Assembly: GCA_012271065.1 (NCBI GenBank)
Contig: JAAXHE010000117.1
Location: forward strand, 1 to 29,667
DNA from: Candidatus Latescibacterota bacterium
Lineage (GTDB): Bacteria > Latescibacterota > UBA2968 > GCA-2709665
Reading direction: 5' to 3'
Length of the DNA stretch: 29,667 nucleotides
The position numbers and the translations under genes are program-made. The notes beneath the pieces are model-generated. The model did not search any database and was not told where the DNA came from. It saw only the letters and a program-made list of their open reading frames with translations. Positions 22,715 through 29,667 of the stretch are shown piece by piece; the first letter of the stretch is position 1, and each line of letters starts with the position of its first letter.

Positions 22715-22742
22715 TGTTTGTGAACATTTCTTCAGGAGCCAT

Positions 22743-23444
22743 GTGGAACCGTTTTCACCCCCGGGAAAGGTCATCCAGGTGCGGGACGTACCGGACAATA
22801 TCACACGAGAACGCTTTTCAGCCTTGCAGGACAGCGGGTTACAGCACCTCCAGGCCGATCTGAACAGGATCAGGGCCCGAACGAAAACGCCACGCTGGTC
22901 GCTGGCGCATCTGGCCGGGCGCCTCTGCGAACTCTCCTCCAGTTCAGGAGCCGGTCTGCTCACGGCTGCCTTCCGGCTGGTGCTGGATGCGCAGCTCGGG
23001 CATGAACCGGTGGCCTGGATCACGGCCACGCCGGATACCTTCTTCGCCCCCGATGCCGCCGAAAACGGCGTGGACCTGAATGCCCTCGTCGTCATCCACG
23101 TGCCCGATGCGCAGTCCGCGGCGCGTTCGGCGGACCGGCTCCTGAGGTCGGGCGCCTTCGGCCTGATGGTGATGGACCTGCACGCCGATCCCGCAATTCC
23201 GTTTCCGCTGCAGGCGCGCATGGCCCACCTGGCGCGGGCCCACGACACCGCCCTGCTCTGCCTGACCTCAAAAGCCAGGGAGATGCCTTCACTGGGACCG
23301 ATGGTCTGTCTGCGAGGGCAATCCTCATGCCGGCGCTTGGGGGTCGACCGCTTCCAGTACGACATCGAAATTCTGAAGGACAGACGCCATGGACCGGGTT
23401 GGCGCCACACCGAAATCTGCCGCGGGCCGGACGGCCTGCATTAA
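22743..23444 (+). CDS. imuA: ImuA, RecA-like mutasome protein
   Basis: A 233-residue RecA/SulA-like protein of the DNA-damage mutasome. Recognisable pieces are WSLAHLAGRLCELSSSSGAG, PVAWITATPDTFFAPDAAENGVDLNALVVIHVP and the Walker B-like GLMVMDLHAD. The P-loop is not intact, as is normal for ImuA. It helps recruit the other mutasome subunits to RecA filaments. The frame is open to a TTG at 22686, but this is the -35 box; the GTG at 22743 has AGGAG 4 nt upstream and gives a natural N-terminus. It overlaps imuB by 56 nt. First gene of imuA-imuB-dnaE2. Confidence 0.86.
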   Translation: MEPFSPPGKVIQVRDVPDNITRERFSALQDSGLQHLQADLNRIRARTKTPRWSLAHLAGRLCELSSSSGAGLLTAAFRLVLDAQLGHEPVAWITATPDTFFAPDAAENGVDLNALVVIHVPDAQSAARSADRLLRSGAFGLMVMDLHADPAIPFPLQARMAHLARAHDTALLCLTSKAREMPSLGPMVCLRGQSSCRRLGVDRFQYDIEILKDRRHGPGWRHTEICRGPDGLH

Positions 23445-24891
23445 TATCCGGGCGCTGCCGCTGCAACTCCTGCTGAGGAGACACCCGGAGTGGAAGCGAA
23501 GGCCGGTCGCGGTGGTGGAAAAAGAGAATCTCCAGAGTCCCATCCTCTGGGTGAACTCAGCGGCCGGCCGGGCCGGCATCCGCACGGGTATGCGCTATGC
23601 CTCGGCCCTTTCGCTGGACCAGAACCTGTGCGCGGGAACGGTTTCCGAGAGGGAAATTCAGGCTGCGGTGCGGCAGGTCCACCGGCTTCTGGACCGTTTC
23701 AGCCCCCGGATCGAGCCCTCCGACGACGAGCCCGGAATTTTCTGGGTCGATGCCAGCGGGCTCGACAAGCTCCATACCTCTCTTGAAGACTGGGCCAGGC
23801 AGATCGACGCCTGCCTCTCCAGGCTGGCGTTAAAGGCCGGCATCGTCGTCGGCTTCAGCCGTTTCGGCAGCTATGCCGTCGCCAGGTCGGTGAGCCGGTT
23901 GACCGTACTCCCTTCCCCGGAGGTCGAGCAGACGGAAAGCCGCATGGTGCGACTGCTGCATCTGCAGATCGACCCGAAGCTGCGCGACCGGCTCGAAAAG
24001 CTGGCGGTCCATACCGTGAGCGACTTCCTGGCGCTTCCCGCGGGCGGCATTGCGCATCACCTCGGCGAGCAGGCCTGGAGCCTCTACCGTTTTGCGTCGG
24101 GAACGCTGTCGCTGCCGATTCAATCCCGAAAGATCCCCGAGCCCCTCCGCGTCCGGATAGACCTTGACGAGCCCGAATCCAATGCACAGAGACTCCTGTT
24201 CTGGATCCGCCAGCGGCTGGGTCCTCTGTTGCGGGCGACGGCGGCACGGTGCCAGGCGGTGGCGGCCCTGTATCTGCAACTGCGGCTTGAAGACGGAGAG
24301 CGTCATCGCCAGCGCATCCAGCCGGCAAGGCCGACCCTGGAGGCGCCGGTCCTGCTGGATCTGCTCCGTTTGCACCTGGAAACGGTCTCTTTCCGCGCTC
24401 CCCCGGTGGAACTGGCCCTCGAGGCGGAGGGCGTGTACGTCTCCGCCGAAACACTGGACCTGCTGCAGCAGAACCCACGCCGCAATCTTGAGGCGGCCCT
24501 GGATGCCCTGGCCCGGGTTCGCGCCGAGTTCGGCCCCGATTCCGTGCTGTCGGCCCGGCTCAAACCGGGGCACCTGCCCGAAGCCCGTTTCGAGTGGCAG
24601 CCCTTCGGGAAGCTTGCCGTCGCCAGTCCCCAACCGGTCCCCCTGCGCCCCCTGGTGCGGCGCGTCCACGCCTGCCCCGAACACCTGGAAGGGGCTTCCC
24701 TTTACCACGCGAAAAACCGGAAGCCGCTTCCGGGCGCGGGGCATCCGCCGGGACATGCAATCAGTGGCGGATGGTGGCATCGGGAGGTCCGGAGAGACTA
24801 CCGGTTCGTCACGACCCGCCGGGGGGAGCGCCTCTGGATCTATTACGACGAACAAGCGCGTCGCTGGTACGCCCAGGGCCGGGTCGAATGA
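23389..24891 (+). CDS. imuB: ImuB, catalytically dead Y-family polymerase subunit
   Basis: A 500-residue Y-family polymerase homologue that acts as the adaptor of the ImuA-ImuB-DnaE2 mutasome. The N-terminal [18 protein letters not shown] occupies the place of the catalytic DxDxFY motif and lacks its Asp residues. [14 protein letters not shown] and [12 protein letters not shown] are still recognisable Y-family segments, followed by the little-finger region and an ImuB-specific C-terminus ending WYAQGRVE. ImuB normally carries a beta-clamp motif of the QLxLF type; the corresponding place here reads TLDLL (about 355-359). The ATG lies within imuA, with AAGGA about 8 nt upstream, and the stop overlaps dnaE2 by 4 nt (ATGA). 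Confidence 0.91.
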   Translation: MDRVGATPKSAAGRTACINIRALPLQLLLRRHPEWKRRPVAVVEKENLQSPILWVNSAAGRAGIRTGMRYASALSLDQNLCAGTVSEREIQAAVRQVHRLLDRFSPRIEPSDDEPGIFWVDASGLDKLHTSLEDWARQIDACLSRLALKAGIVVGFSRFGSYAVARSVSRLTVLPSPEVEQTESRMVRLLHLQIDPKLRDRLEKLAVHTVSDFLALPAGGIAHHLGEQAWSLYRFASGTLSLPIQSRKIPEPLRVRIDLDEPESNAQRLLFWIRQRLGPLLRATAARCQAVAALYLQLRLEDGERHRQRIQPARPTLEAPVLLDLLRLHLETVSFRAPPVELALEAEGVYVSAETLDLLQQNPRRNLEAALDALARVRAEFGPDSVLSARLKPGHLPEARFEWQPFGKLAVASPQPVPLRPLVRRVHACPEHLEGASLYHAKNRKPLPGAGHPPGHAISGGWWHREVRRDYRFVTTRRGERLWIYYDEQARRWYAQGRVE

Positions 24892-27800
24892 CCGCAGCCC
24901 CCGCCCCCAATCCGCCCTACGTCCCCCTCTGGTGCAAGAGCAACTATTCCTTTCTGGAAGGCGCCAGCCATCCGGAGGAACTGGTCGAGGCCTGCCGGCG
25001 GAACGGCCTTCCGGCCATGGCGCTTACCGACCGGAACGGCGTGTACGGAATCGTCAGGGCTCACGTTCAGGCCCGGCAGGCGGGCATACACCTGATCCCA
25101 GGGTCGCAGATCGGCCTCCGGGACGGATCGGAAATCCTGTTGCTGGCCCAGAACCGGAAGGGCTACGGCAATCTCTGCAGCCTGCTGACCGACGGGCATC
25201 TGCGTTCCTCCAAGGGAACGTGTGCGCCCGGCCTGGATGAAGTGTGTGGCCGCAATCCAGGTCTGATCGCCCTGTGGATCGGCCGGGCCGGGCCGGAAGC
25301 TCCCGGGGAGGTCGGCCCGGAGCCCGTGCTGGAACAACTCAAAACGGCATTCGGGGATCGCCTGTACATCCTGTTGGCCAGACACCGCCGGGCGGAGGAG
25401 ATTCTGCGGGAAATCCGGCTCCGGGAACTGGCCGACCGGTTCGGCCTTCCCACCGTGGCCGCCGTGGAAGTCCTCTATCACACACCCGAACGGCGACGCC
25501 TGCAGGACGTCCTGACATGTATCCGGGAAGGCGTGACCCTGTCCACGGCCGGCCAGCACATCCGGCCGAACGACCAGCACGCCCTGACGCACCCGGATGA
25601 CCTGGCCCGCCTCTTTATGGACGATCCGGAGTCGGTCGGGCGAACCCGGGAAATTGCCGACCGCTGTACCTTCTCGCTCCAGGAACTGCGCTACCGCTAT
25701 CCGCTTGAACGCGTGCCGGAGGGCAAGACTTCCATCCAGTACCTGCACGACCGGACGTTCGAGGGCGCCGCACGCCGGATGGGCGAAAAGTTCCGGCACC
25801 AGATTCCACAACTGGAGAAGGAACTCGAACTGATCCAGGAACTGGAGTACGAAGGCTACTTCCTGACCATGTACGAAATCGTCGAGTACTGCCGCCGTCA
25901 AAATATCCTCTGCCAGGGCCGGGGGTCAGCCGCCAACTCGGCGGTCTGTTTCGCCCTGGGGATCACCAGCGTGGACCCGACCCAGGTGGAACTTCTCTTC
26001 GAACGCTTTCTGTCCAGGGAAAGGGCCGAGCCGCCGGATATCGACCTGGATATCGAACACAACCGGAGAGAAGAAGTGATCCAGCACATGTACGAAAAAT
26101 ACGGACGCGACCGCGCCGCCATGGTGGCCAACGTGGTGCGTTACCGCTACCGGTCCGCCATCCGTGAAGTGGGCAAGGCGCTGGAGATTTCAGCAACCAG
26201 CCTGGACCGCCTGGCCAAGCTGGTGTCCCATGAAAGCTGGAGCGACGCCTTCATCGCGCAAGCCGGACTCGATCCACAAAACCCGGCCCTGCGCCATCTG
26301 GCTTCCCTGGTGGGAGAAATCCAGGATTTTCCCCGCCACCTCTCCATACATCCCGGCGGTTTTCTGCTGGGCCATCGTCCCGTCCACGAACTGGTGCCCA
26401 TCGAGAACGCCACGATGGACGGCAGAACGGTCATTCAATGGGACAAGGAGGACGTGGAGCAGGCCGGCCTGTTCAAGGTCGACCTGCTGGGGTTGGGCGC
26501 CCTCACCCATCTGCATCTCTGCTTCGATCTCATGCGGCGGCGCCGCGGGCGGGACATGTCTCTGGCCACCCTCCCCCGGGCCGATGCGGCGACCTTCGAA
26601 ATGATCTGCCGCAGCGATACCGTGGGGGTGTTTCAGATCGAAAGCCGGGCGCAGATGGCCATGCTGGGGCGCCTCAAGCCGCGCAGTTATTACGACCTGG
26701 TGATCGAAATCAGCATTGTGCGCCCCGGTCCCATCACGGGCGGCATGGTGCACCCCTATCTGCGACGGCGCAACGGGGACGAGGAAGTCGAATATCCCCA
26801 CCCTTCCCTCGTTCCCGTTCTCAGGAAAACCCTGGGCATTCCCCTGTTTCAGGAACAGGTGATGCAGCTGGCCATGGTTGCGGCCGACTACACCCCCGGC
26901 GAGGCCGATCAGCTCCGGCGGGACATGGCGGCGTGGCGGCGTTCCGGTCGCATCGAGCGGCACCACCACCGCCTCGTCACCCGCATGGTCAATAAGGGCA
27001 TTGAACGCGAATTCGCCGAACGCATCTTCAACCAGATCCGCGGCTTCGGCGACTACGGCTTTCCCGAGAGTCACGCCGCCAGCTTTGCCCATATCGCCTA
27101 TGCCACCGCCTATCTCAAATGCCACTATCCGGCGGAGTTCGTCTGCGCCCTGCTGAATGCCCAGCCCATGGGTTTTTACGAGCCCGCCACCATCGTCAAC
27201 GACGCCCGCAGGCACGGCGTCGCCGTGCGGCCCGTCTGCATACGCGAAAGCGACTGGGACTGCACCCTCGAGCCGGCCTCATCCCGCACGTCGGCCGCTC
27301 CGTTCGCCGTGCGCATGGGGCTGCGTTACGTCAGCGGACTGGGCGAAGCGGACGGACGCCGGCTTTCGGACACCGCGAGGAAGCGCCCTTTTCAGGACCT
27401 CGAAGACATCGCCCGGCGCGGCGGGCTTCGCCAGGACAAGCTGGAGACCCTGGCCGAGGCGGGCGCCTTCGAGTGTTTCGACCTGGACCGGCGCGGCGCG
27501 CTCTGGCAGGTCCACGGTATCGCAACCCCGGAAGCGCCGGCGCTGCCGATGAACAACCACGTTTCGCCGCCCCGGTTTCCTCCCCTGAGCGGATTGGAGA
27601 CCGTTGCCTGGGACCATCAGGCCGCCGACCACAGCACGCGGGGGCACCTCCTGAAACCTCTGCGCTCCCAACTGGCCGCCCGCAAACTGCCCACGGCGCG
27701 CCAGATCAACCGGATGCAGGACGGACGCCGGGTCCGCTACGCGGGGATGGTCATCTGCCGCCAGCGCCCGGGAACCGCTAAAGGCGTTACCTTCATGACC

Positions 27801-28007
27801 CTGGAGGATGAGACGGGGTTTGTGAACCTGGTGATCTGGGAAAGGACGTTCAAGCGCTATTCCCTGCTGGCCAAAACGCTTTCCTGCATGGGCGTAACCG
27901 GAAAACTGCAGGTGGGAGAGGGCGTCACCCACCTGGTGGTTGAAAAAATCTGGAAGCCGAAGCTGGATACCGGAGCAGCCCGCCACAAGAGCCGGGATTT
28001 TCATTGA
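24888..28007 (+). CDS. dnaE2: Error-prone DNA polymerase DnaE2 (ImuC)
   Basis: A 1039-residue C-family polymerase, the catalytic subunit of the mutasome for translesion synthesis. The N-terminal PHP domain begins [23 protein letters not shown]; the metal-binding LHxHS of replicative DnaE is CKSN here, so the PHP site is probably inactive, as in many DnaE2 proteins. Catalytic aspartates D384 and D386 are in [15 protein letters not shown] and D532 in [38 protein letters not shown] FPESHAASF and a C-terminal OB fold ([29 protein letters not shown]) follow. It ends with the typical KSRDFH. The frame is open to 24594, but that lies inside imuB; the ATG at 24888 overlaps the imuB stop. Confidence 0.96.
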   Translation: MTAAPAPNPPYVPLWCKSNYSFLEGASHPEELVEACRRNGLPAMALTDRNGVYGIVRAHVQARQAGIHLIPGSQIGLRDGSEILLLAQNRKGYGNLCSLLTDGHLRSSKGTCAPGLDEVCGRNPGLIALWIGRAGPEAPGEVGPEPVLEQLKTAFGDRLYILLARHRRAEEILREIRLRELADRFGLPTVAAVEVLYHTPERRRLQDVLTCIREGVTLSTAGQHIRPNDQHALTHPDDLARLFMDDPESVGRTREIADRCTFSLQELRYRYPLERVPEGKTSIQYLHDRTFEGAARRMGEKFRHQIPQLEKELELIQELEYEGYFLTMYEIVEYCRRQNILCQGRGSAANSAVCFALGITSVDPTQVELLFERFLSRERAEPPDIDLDIEHNRREEVIQHMYEKYGRDRAAMVANVVRYRYRSAIREVGKALEISATSLDRLAKLVSHESWSDAFIAQAGLDPQNPALRHLASLVGEIQDFPRHLSIHPGGFLLGHRPVHELVPIENATMDGRTVIQWDKEDVEQAGLFKVDLLGLGALTHLHLCFDLMRRRRGRDMSLATLPRADAATFEMICRSDTVGVFQIESRAQMAMLGRLKPRSYYDLVIEISIVRPGPITGGMVHPYLRRRNGDEEVEYPHPSLVPVLRKTLGIPLFQEQVMQLAMVAADYTPGEADQLRRDMAAWRRSGRIERHHHRLVTRMVNKGIEREFAERIFNQIRGFGDYGFPESHAASFAHIAYATAYLKCHYPAEFVCALLNAQPMGFYEPATIVNDARRHGVAVRPVCIRESDWDCTLEPASSRTSAAPFAVRMGLRYVSGLGEADGRRLSDTARKRPFQDLEDIARRGGLRQDKLETLAEAGAFECFDLDRRGALWQVHGIATPEAPALPMNNHVSPPRFPPLSGLETVAWDHQAADHSTRGHLLKPLRSQLAARKLPTARQINRMQDGRRVRYAGMVICRQRPGTAKGVTFMTLEDETGFVNLVIWERTFKRYSLLAKTLSCMGVTGKLQVGEGVTHLVVEKIWKPKLDTGAARHKSRDFH

Positions 28008-28030
28008 CACCATTTCCCGGAAGGCCGAAA

Positions 28031-28064
28031 TTGCACGGCGCTTTCAGAGCGCGCCGGAGTGCAA
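28031..28064 (+). other. Hairpin between dnaE2 and the SRAP gene
   Basis: TTGCACGGCGC (28031-28041) pairs with GCGCC (28051-28055) and GTGCAA (28059-28064) across a 3-nt bulge. No T-run follows. It could attenuate or stabilise read-through from dnaE2 into the SRAP gene. Confidence 0.35.
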
Positions 28065-28161
28065 ACGACCCCGAAGCACCGTCACAATGAGCTCCCAGCG
28101 GCCGAATTACAACCCCCAGGCGCGTAATCGGGTCAGCGCGGCAGCCAGAGGAAATGAGCCT

Positions 28162-28848
28162 ATGTGCGGGCGATTCACCCAGATGATGACCTGGCGCGAA
28201 CTCCATGAACTCTACGCCCTGGCCGAACCCCTGGCGCTGACGGACCCGCAGCCCCGGTACAACGGCGCGCCCACCCAGGACTTCTCGGTATGCCGCACTG
28301 ACGAGAACGGCGACCGGGTGATCGCCAGGCTTCGCTGGGGCCTGGCGCCCGCGTGGGCGAAAGACATCAAAATGGGCGCGCGCATGATCAACGCCCGGTC
28401 CGAGACCATACACGAAAAACCGGCATTCGGCGCGGCCTTCCGATCGCGGCGGCGCCTGGTCCCCGCCGACGGCTGGTTTGAGTGGCAGCGGGCCGGGCAC
28501 GGCAAACAGCCCTACTTCCTGGCGCTCGCAGACGGGTCGCCGCTGTCCTTCGCCGGCCTGTGGGAACGCTGGAACAGGGGCAGCGACACAATTGAGACCT
28601 TTTCCATCCTCACCACCGCCGCCGACGCGCCACTCGCGGACATCCACCACCGCCAACCCGCCATCATCAATCCTGAACACTTCTCGGTCTGGCTCGACGG
28701 CGAATCGCCCTCCGAGACGCTCCTTGACCTTGCCCGCAAACCCCGCGCGGGCCCGTACGAAATCCGCGCGGTCAGCACCCGCGTCAACAGTGTCCGGAAC
28801 GACGACCCGGATATCCTCACCCCCACGTCCCAGCAACGGCTGTTCTGA
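28162..28848 (+). CDS. SRAP-domain protein (HMCES/YedK family)
   Basis: A 228-residue member of the SOS-response-associated peptidase family, which protects abasic sites in single-stranded DNA by a covalent thiazolidine link to Cys2. The sequence begins MCGRF, so Cys2 becomes the N-terminus. RYNGAPTQ (N34), MINARSET (N77), DGWFEW (E107) and IHHRQP (H162) supply the other conserved active-site residues. The frame is open to 27940, inside dnaE2, but only the ATG at 28162 gives the required Cys2; GAGG lies about 10 nt upstream. It follows dnaE2 on the same strand after 154 nt, which fits a shared DNA-damage role. Confidence 0.94.
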   Translation: MCGRFTQMMTWRELHELYALAEPLALTDPQPRYNGAPTQDFSVCRTDENGDRVIARLRWGLAPAWAKDIKMGARMINARSETIHEKPAFGAAFRSRRRLVPADGWFEWQRAGHGKQPYFLALADGSPLSFAGLWERWNRGSDTIETFSILTTAADAPLADIHHRQPAIINPEHFSVWLDGESPSETLLDLARKPRAGPYEIRAVSTRVNSVRNDDPDILTPTSQQRLF

Positions 28849-28896
28849 CCCGCACCAATTGCGCCCAAGAAACCGGGCTTTTTGGCAAGTTTTCGG

Positions 28897-28925
28897 TTGA
28901 CCGGACATTTGACCGGTCGTATATA
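28897..28925 (+). promoter_or_regulatory. Promoter of mntA-hepT with TTGACCGG direct repeats
   Basis: TTGACC (28897-28902), 17-nt spacer, TATATA (28920-28925). TTGACCGG occurs twice, 12 nt apart (28897-28904 and 28909-28916), and the second copy forms the palindrome GACCGGTC (28911-28918) in the spacer. These are plausible autoregulatory operator elements. A weak hairpin (GCCC/GGGC, 28863-28878, then T5) just upstream may end the SRAP transcript. Confidence 0.68.
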
Positions 28926-29005
28926 GAGAAGAATCAATTACCTGAGCCCAACGGAGACCTTCGAGGCACAGATCTCGTGAATTCCAAAATTCGGCGAAAA
29001 TTGAG

Positions 29006-29320
29006 ATGAACGCTGATATCAAGGCATCACAAGACCACTTGAAGGAATTTTGCGAACGATGGGGGGTCGTGGAACTGGCGTTGTTCGGCTCCGCATTACG
29101 CGACGAACTGGGTCCCGATAGCGACGTCGATATACTCATCAGCTTCGATGACAAGGCCCGGCCAACGCTCCTGGACATGGTACGCATGGAAGATGAACTG
29201 ACGGAATTGTTCGGTCGGCCGGCCGATTTAATGGAACGAGACGCAATAGAGGCCAGCGGAAATTACATCCGCCGCAAGGCCATCCTTGGTTCGGCGGAGA
29301 CGATTTATGCGGCGAAGTGA
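29006..29320 (+). CDS. mntA: MntA-type nucleotidyltransferase antitoxin
   Basis: A 104-residue minimal nucleotidyltransferase. The signature GSX10DXD is exact: G28-S29 and D40-V-D42 in FGSALRDELGPDSDVDILI, with a third acidic position expected in ADLMERD. In characterised MntA-HepT pairs this enzyme adds AMP to a tyrosine of the HEPN toxin and so silences it. The ribosome site is weak (GAAAATTGAG). It overlaps hepT by 14 nt, so the two are coupled. Confidence 0.92.
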   Translation: MNADIKASQDHLKEFCERWGVVELALFGSALRDELGPDSDVDILISFDDKARPTLLDMVRMEDELTELFGRPADLMERDAIEASGNYIRRKAILGSAETIYAAK

Positions 29321-29645
29321 AGCCTACTTGCTGGATATGCTGATCCATGCGCGAAAAGCCGTTGAATTCGCCACCGGACTGACGTACGAACGATTCACTC
29401 TGAGTGATCTTCACCAGAACGCAATTCTAAGGTCGATAGAGATCATTGGAGAAGCGGCATCCCACGTGAACCCTGAGACGAGAGAAGTGCATTCTGAAAT
29501 CCCATGGCATGAGATCATCGGAATGCGCAATCGTCTTGTGCATGGGTACTTTGAAGTCAACTTTATCCGAGTCTGGGATACAGTGACGCAGGATCTGCCA
29601 GCGTTGATCGCCCAACTCGAACCGCTGTTTCCTACCGACGACTAA
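29307..29645 (+). CDS. hepT: HepT-type HEPN ribonuclease toxin (DUF86)
   Basis: A 112-residue all-helical HEPN protein. The RNase motif R-x4-H-x-Y is intact in RNRLVHGYF: R74, H79 and Y81, the last being the residue that MntA modifies in known systems. IEIIGEAASHV is another DUF86 hallmark. I start at the ATG at 29307, with GGAG 7 nt upstream, not the TTG at 29286. It is the second gene of the toxin-antitoxin operon and ends 22 nt before the window edge. Confidence 0.93.
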   Translation: MRRSEAYLLDMLIHARKAVEFATGLTYERFTLSDLHQNAILRSIEIIGEAASHVNPETREVHSEIPWHEIIGMRNRLVHGYFEVNFIRVWDTVTQDLPALIAQLEPLFPTDD

Positions 29646-29667
29646 CCTTGATTCGTAATTCTTCGGG

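Larger units (their letters stand above)
22223..22742. other. Non-coding stretch with three hairpins upstream of imuA
   Basis: No supported gene on either strand. Hairpins: CCGG(T)GTCGCG (22296-22306) with CGCGACCCGG (22318-22327), CCTTTCG (22384-22390) with CGAAAGG (22419-22425), and CAGGTCGCCGG (22448-22458) with CCGGCGGCCTG (22476-22486; one G-U pair). A strong terminator follows at 22497. The first hairpin may end the small membrane protein transcript; the later ones together with the terminator could be the end of an RNA gene. Confidence 0.45.

Noticed and set aside
24594..24887. N-terminal extension of dnaE2 to 24594
   Set aside because: It overlaps almost 300 nt of imuB in another frame and is Pro/Arg-rich; the ATGA junction at 24888 is a typical coupled start.
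26190..27215. 341-codon minus-strand frame inside dnaE2
   Set aside because: Antisense shadow of a strongly conserved polymerase gene.
27940..28161. N-terminal extension of the SRAP protein
   Set aside because: SRAP activity needs Cys at position 2, which only the ATG at 28162 provides.

Overview
This 29.7 kb window is GC-rich, densely coding bacterial chromosome. HflK/HflC, a lipoprotein signal, a MacB-type permease and an ImuA-ImuB-DnaE2 cassette point to a diderm bacterium. A sigma-54 promoter with tandem upstream activator sites in front of an FtsX/MacB permease is an arrangement I associate with Acidobacteriota- and FCB-like lineages, but I cannot fix the phylum from this sequence. There is no prophage, insertion sequence, rRNA or CRISPR array.

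Layout. 1-2.5 kb: tRNA-Ser(CGA), tadA and an alkaline-phosphatase-superfamily hydrolase, all on the minus strand. 2.7-4.2 kb: tRNA-Asn(GTT), a DUF1801 protein and a helix-hairpin-helix lipoprotein built from 60-residue repeats. 4.4-5.0 kb: a Phd/YefM-ParE toxin-antitoxin pair. 5.3-6.9 kb: a Kef-type cation/proton antiporter. 7.2-9.5 kb: the sigma-54-controlled permease. 10.1-10.9 kb: a secreted Sel1-repeat protein. 11.1-13.6 kb: an AAA+/DUF4143 ATPase whose promoter implies a leaderless mRNA, convergent with a SIR2-domain gene broken by a frameshift in a T7 run.

13.7-20.3 kb is a long minus-strand cluster: recG, a PfkB-family sugar kinase, hflK, hflC, a membrane-anchored gluzincin-type protease and coaE. 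The last four stop/start junctions range from 2 nt gaps to 4 nt overlaps, and a consensus promoter lies between recG and the kinase gene. 20.5-22.2 kb carries an ankyrin-repeat protein and a small membrane protein. Two long non-coding stretches (21.25-21.89 and 22.22-22.74 kb) hold hairpins, a promoter and a strong terminator.

22.7-28.8 kb is a translationally coupled imuA-imuB-dnaE2 mutasome cassette followed by an SRAP (HMCES/YedK) gene, so a translesion synthesis and abasic-site protection module. A perfect 12-bp palindrome sits in the spacer of the apparent imuA promoter and is the best candidate for its repressor operator. The window ends with a MntA-HepT (nucleotidyltransferase-HEPN) toxin-antitoxin operon behind a near-consensus promoter.

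Many long antisense open frames are side effects of high GC and are left out. Several start codons were moved inward from the longest possible frame because the longer versions begin inside promoter -35 elements or neighbouring genes.
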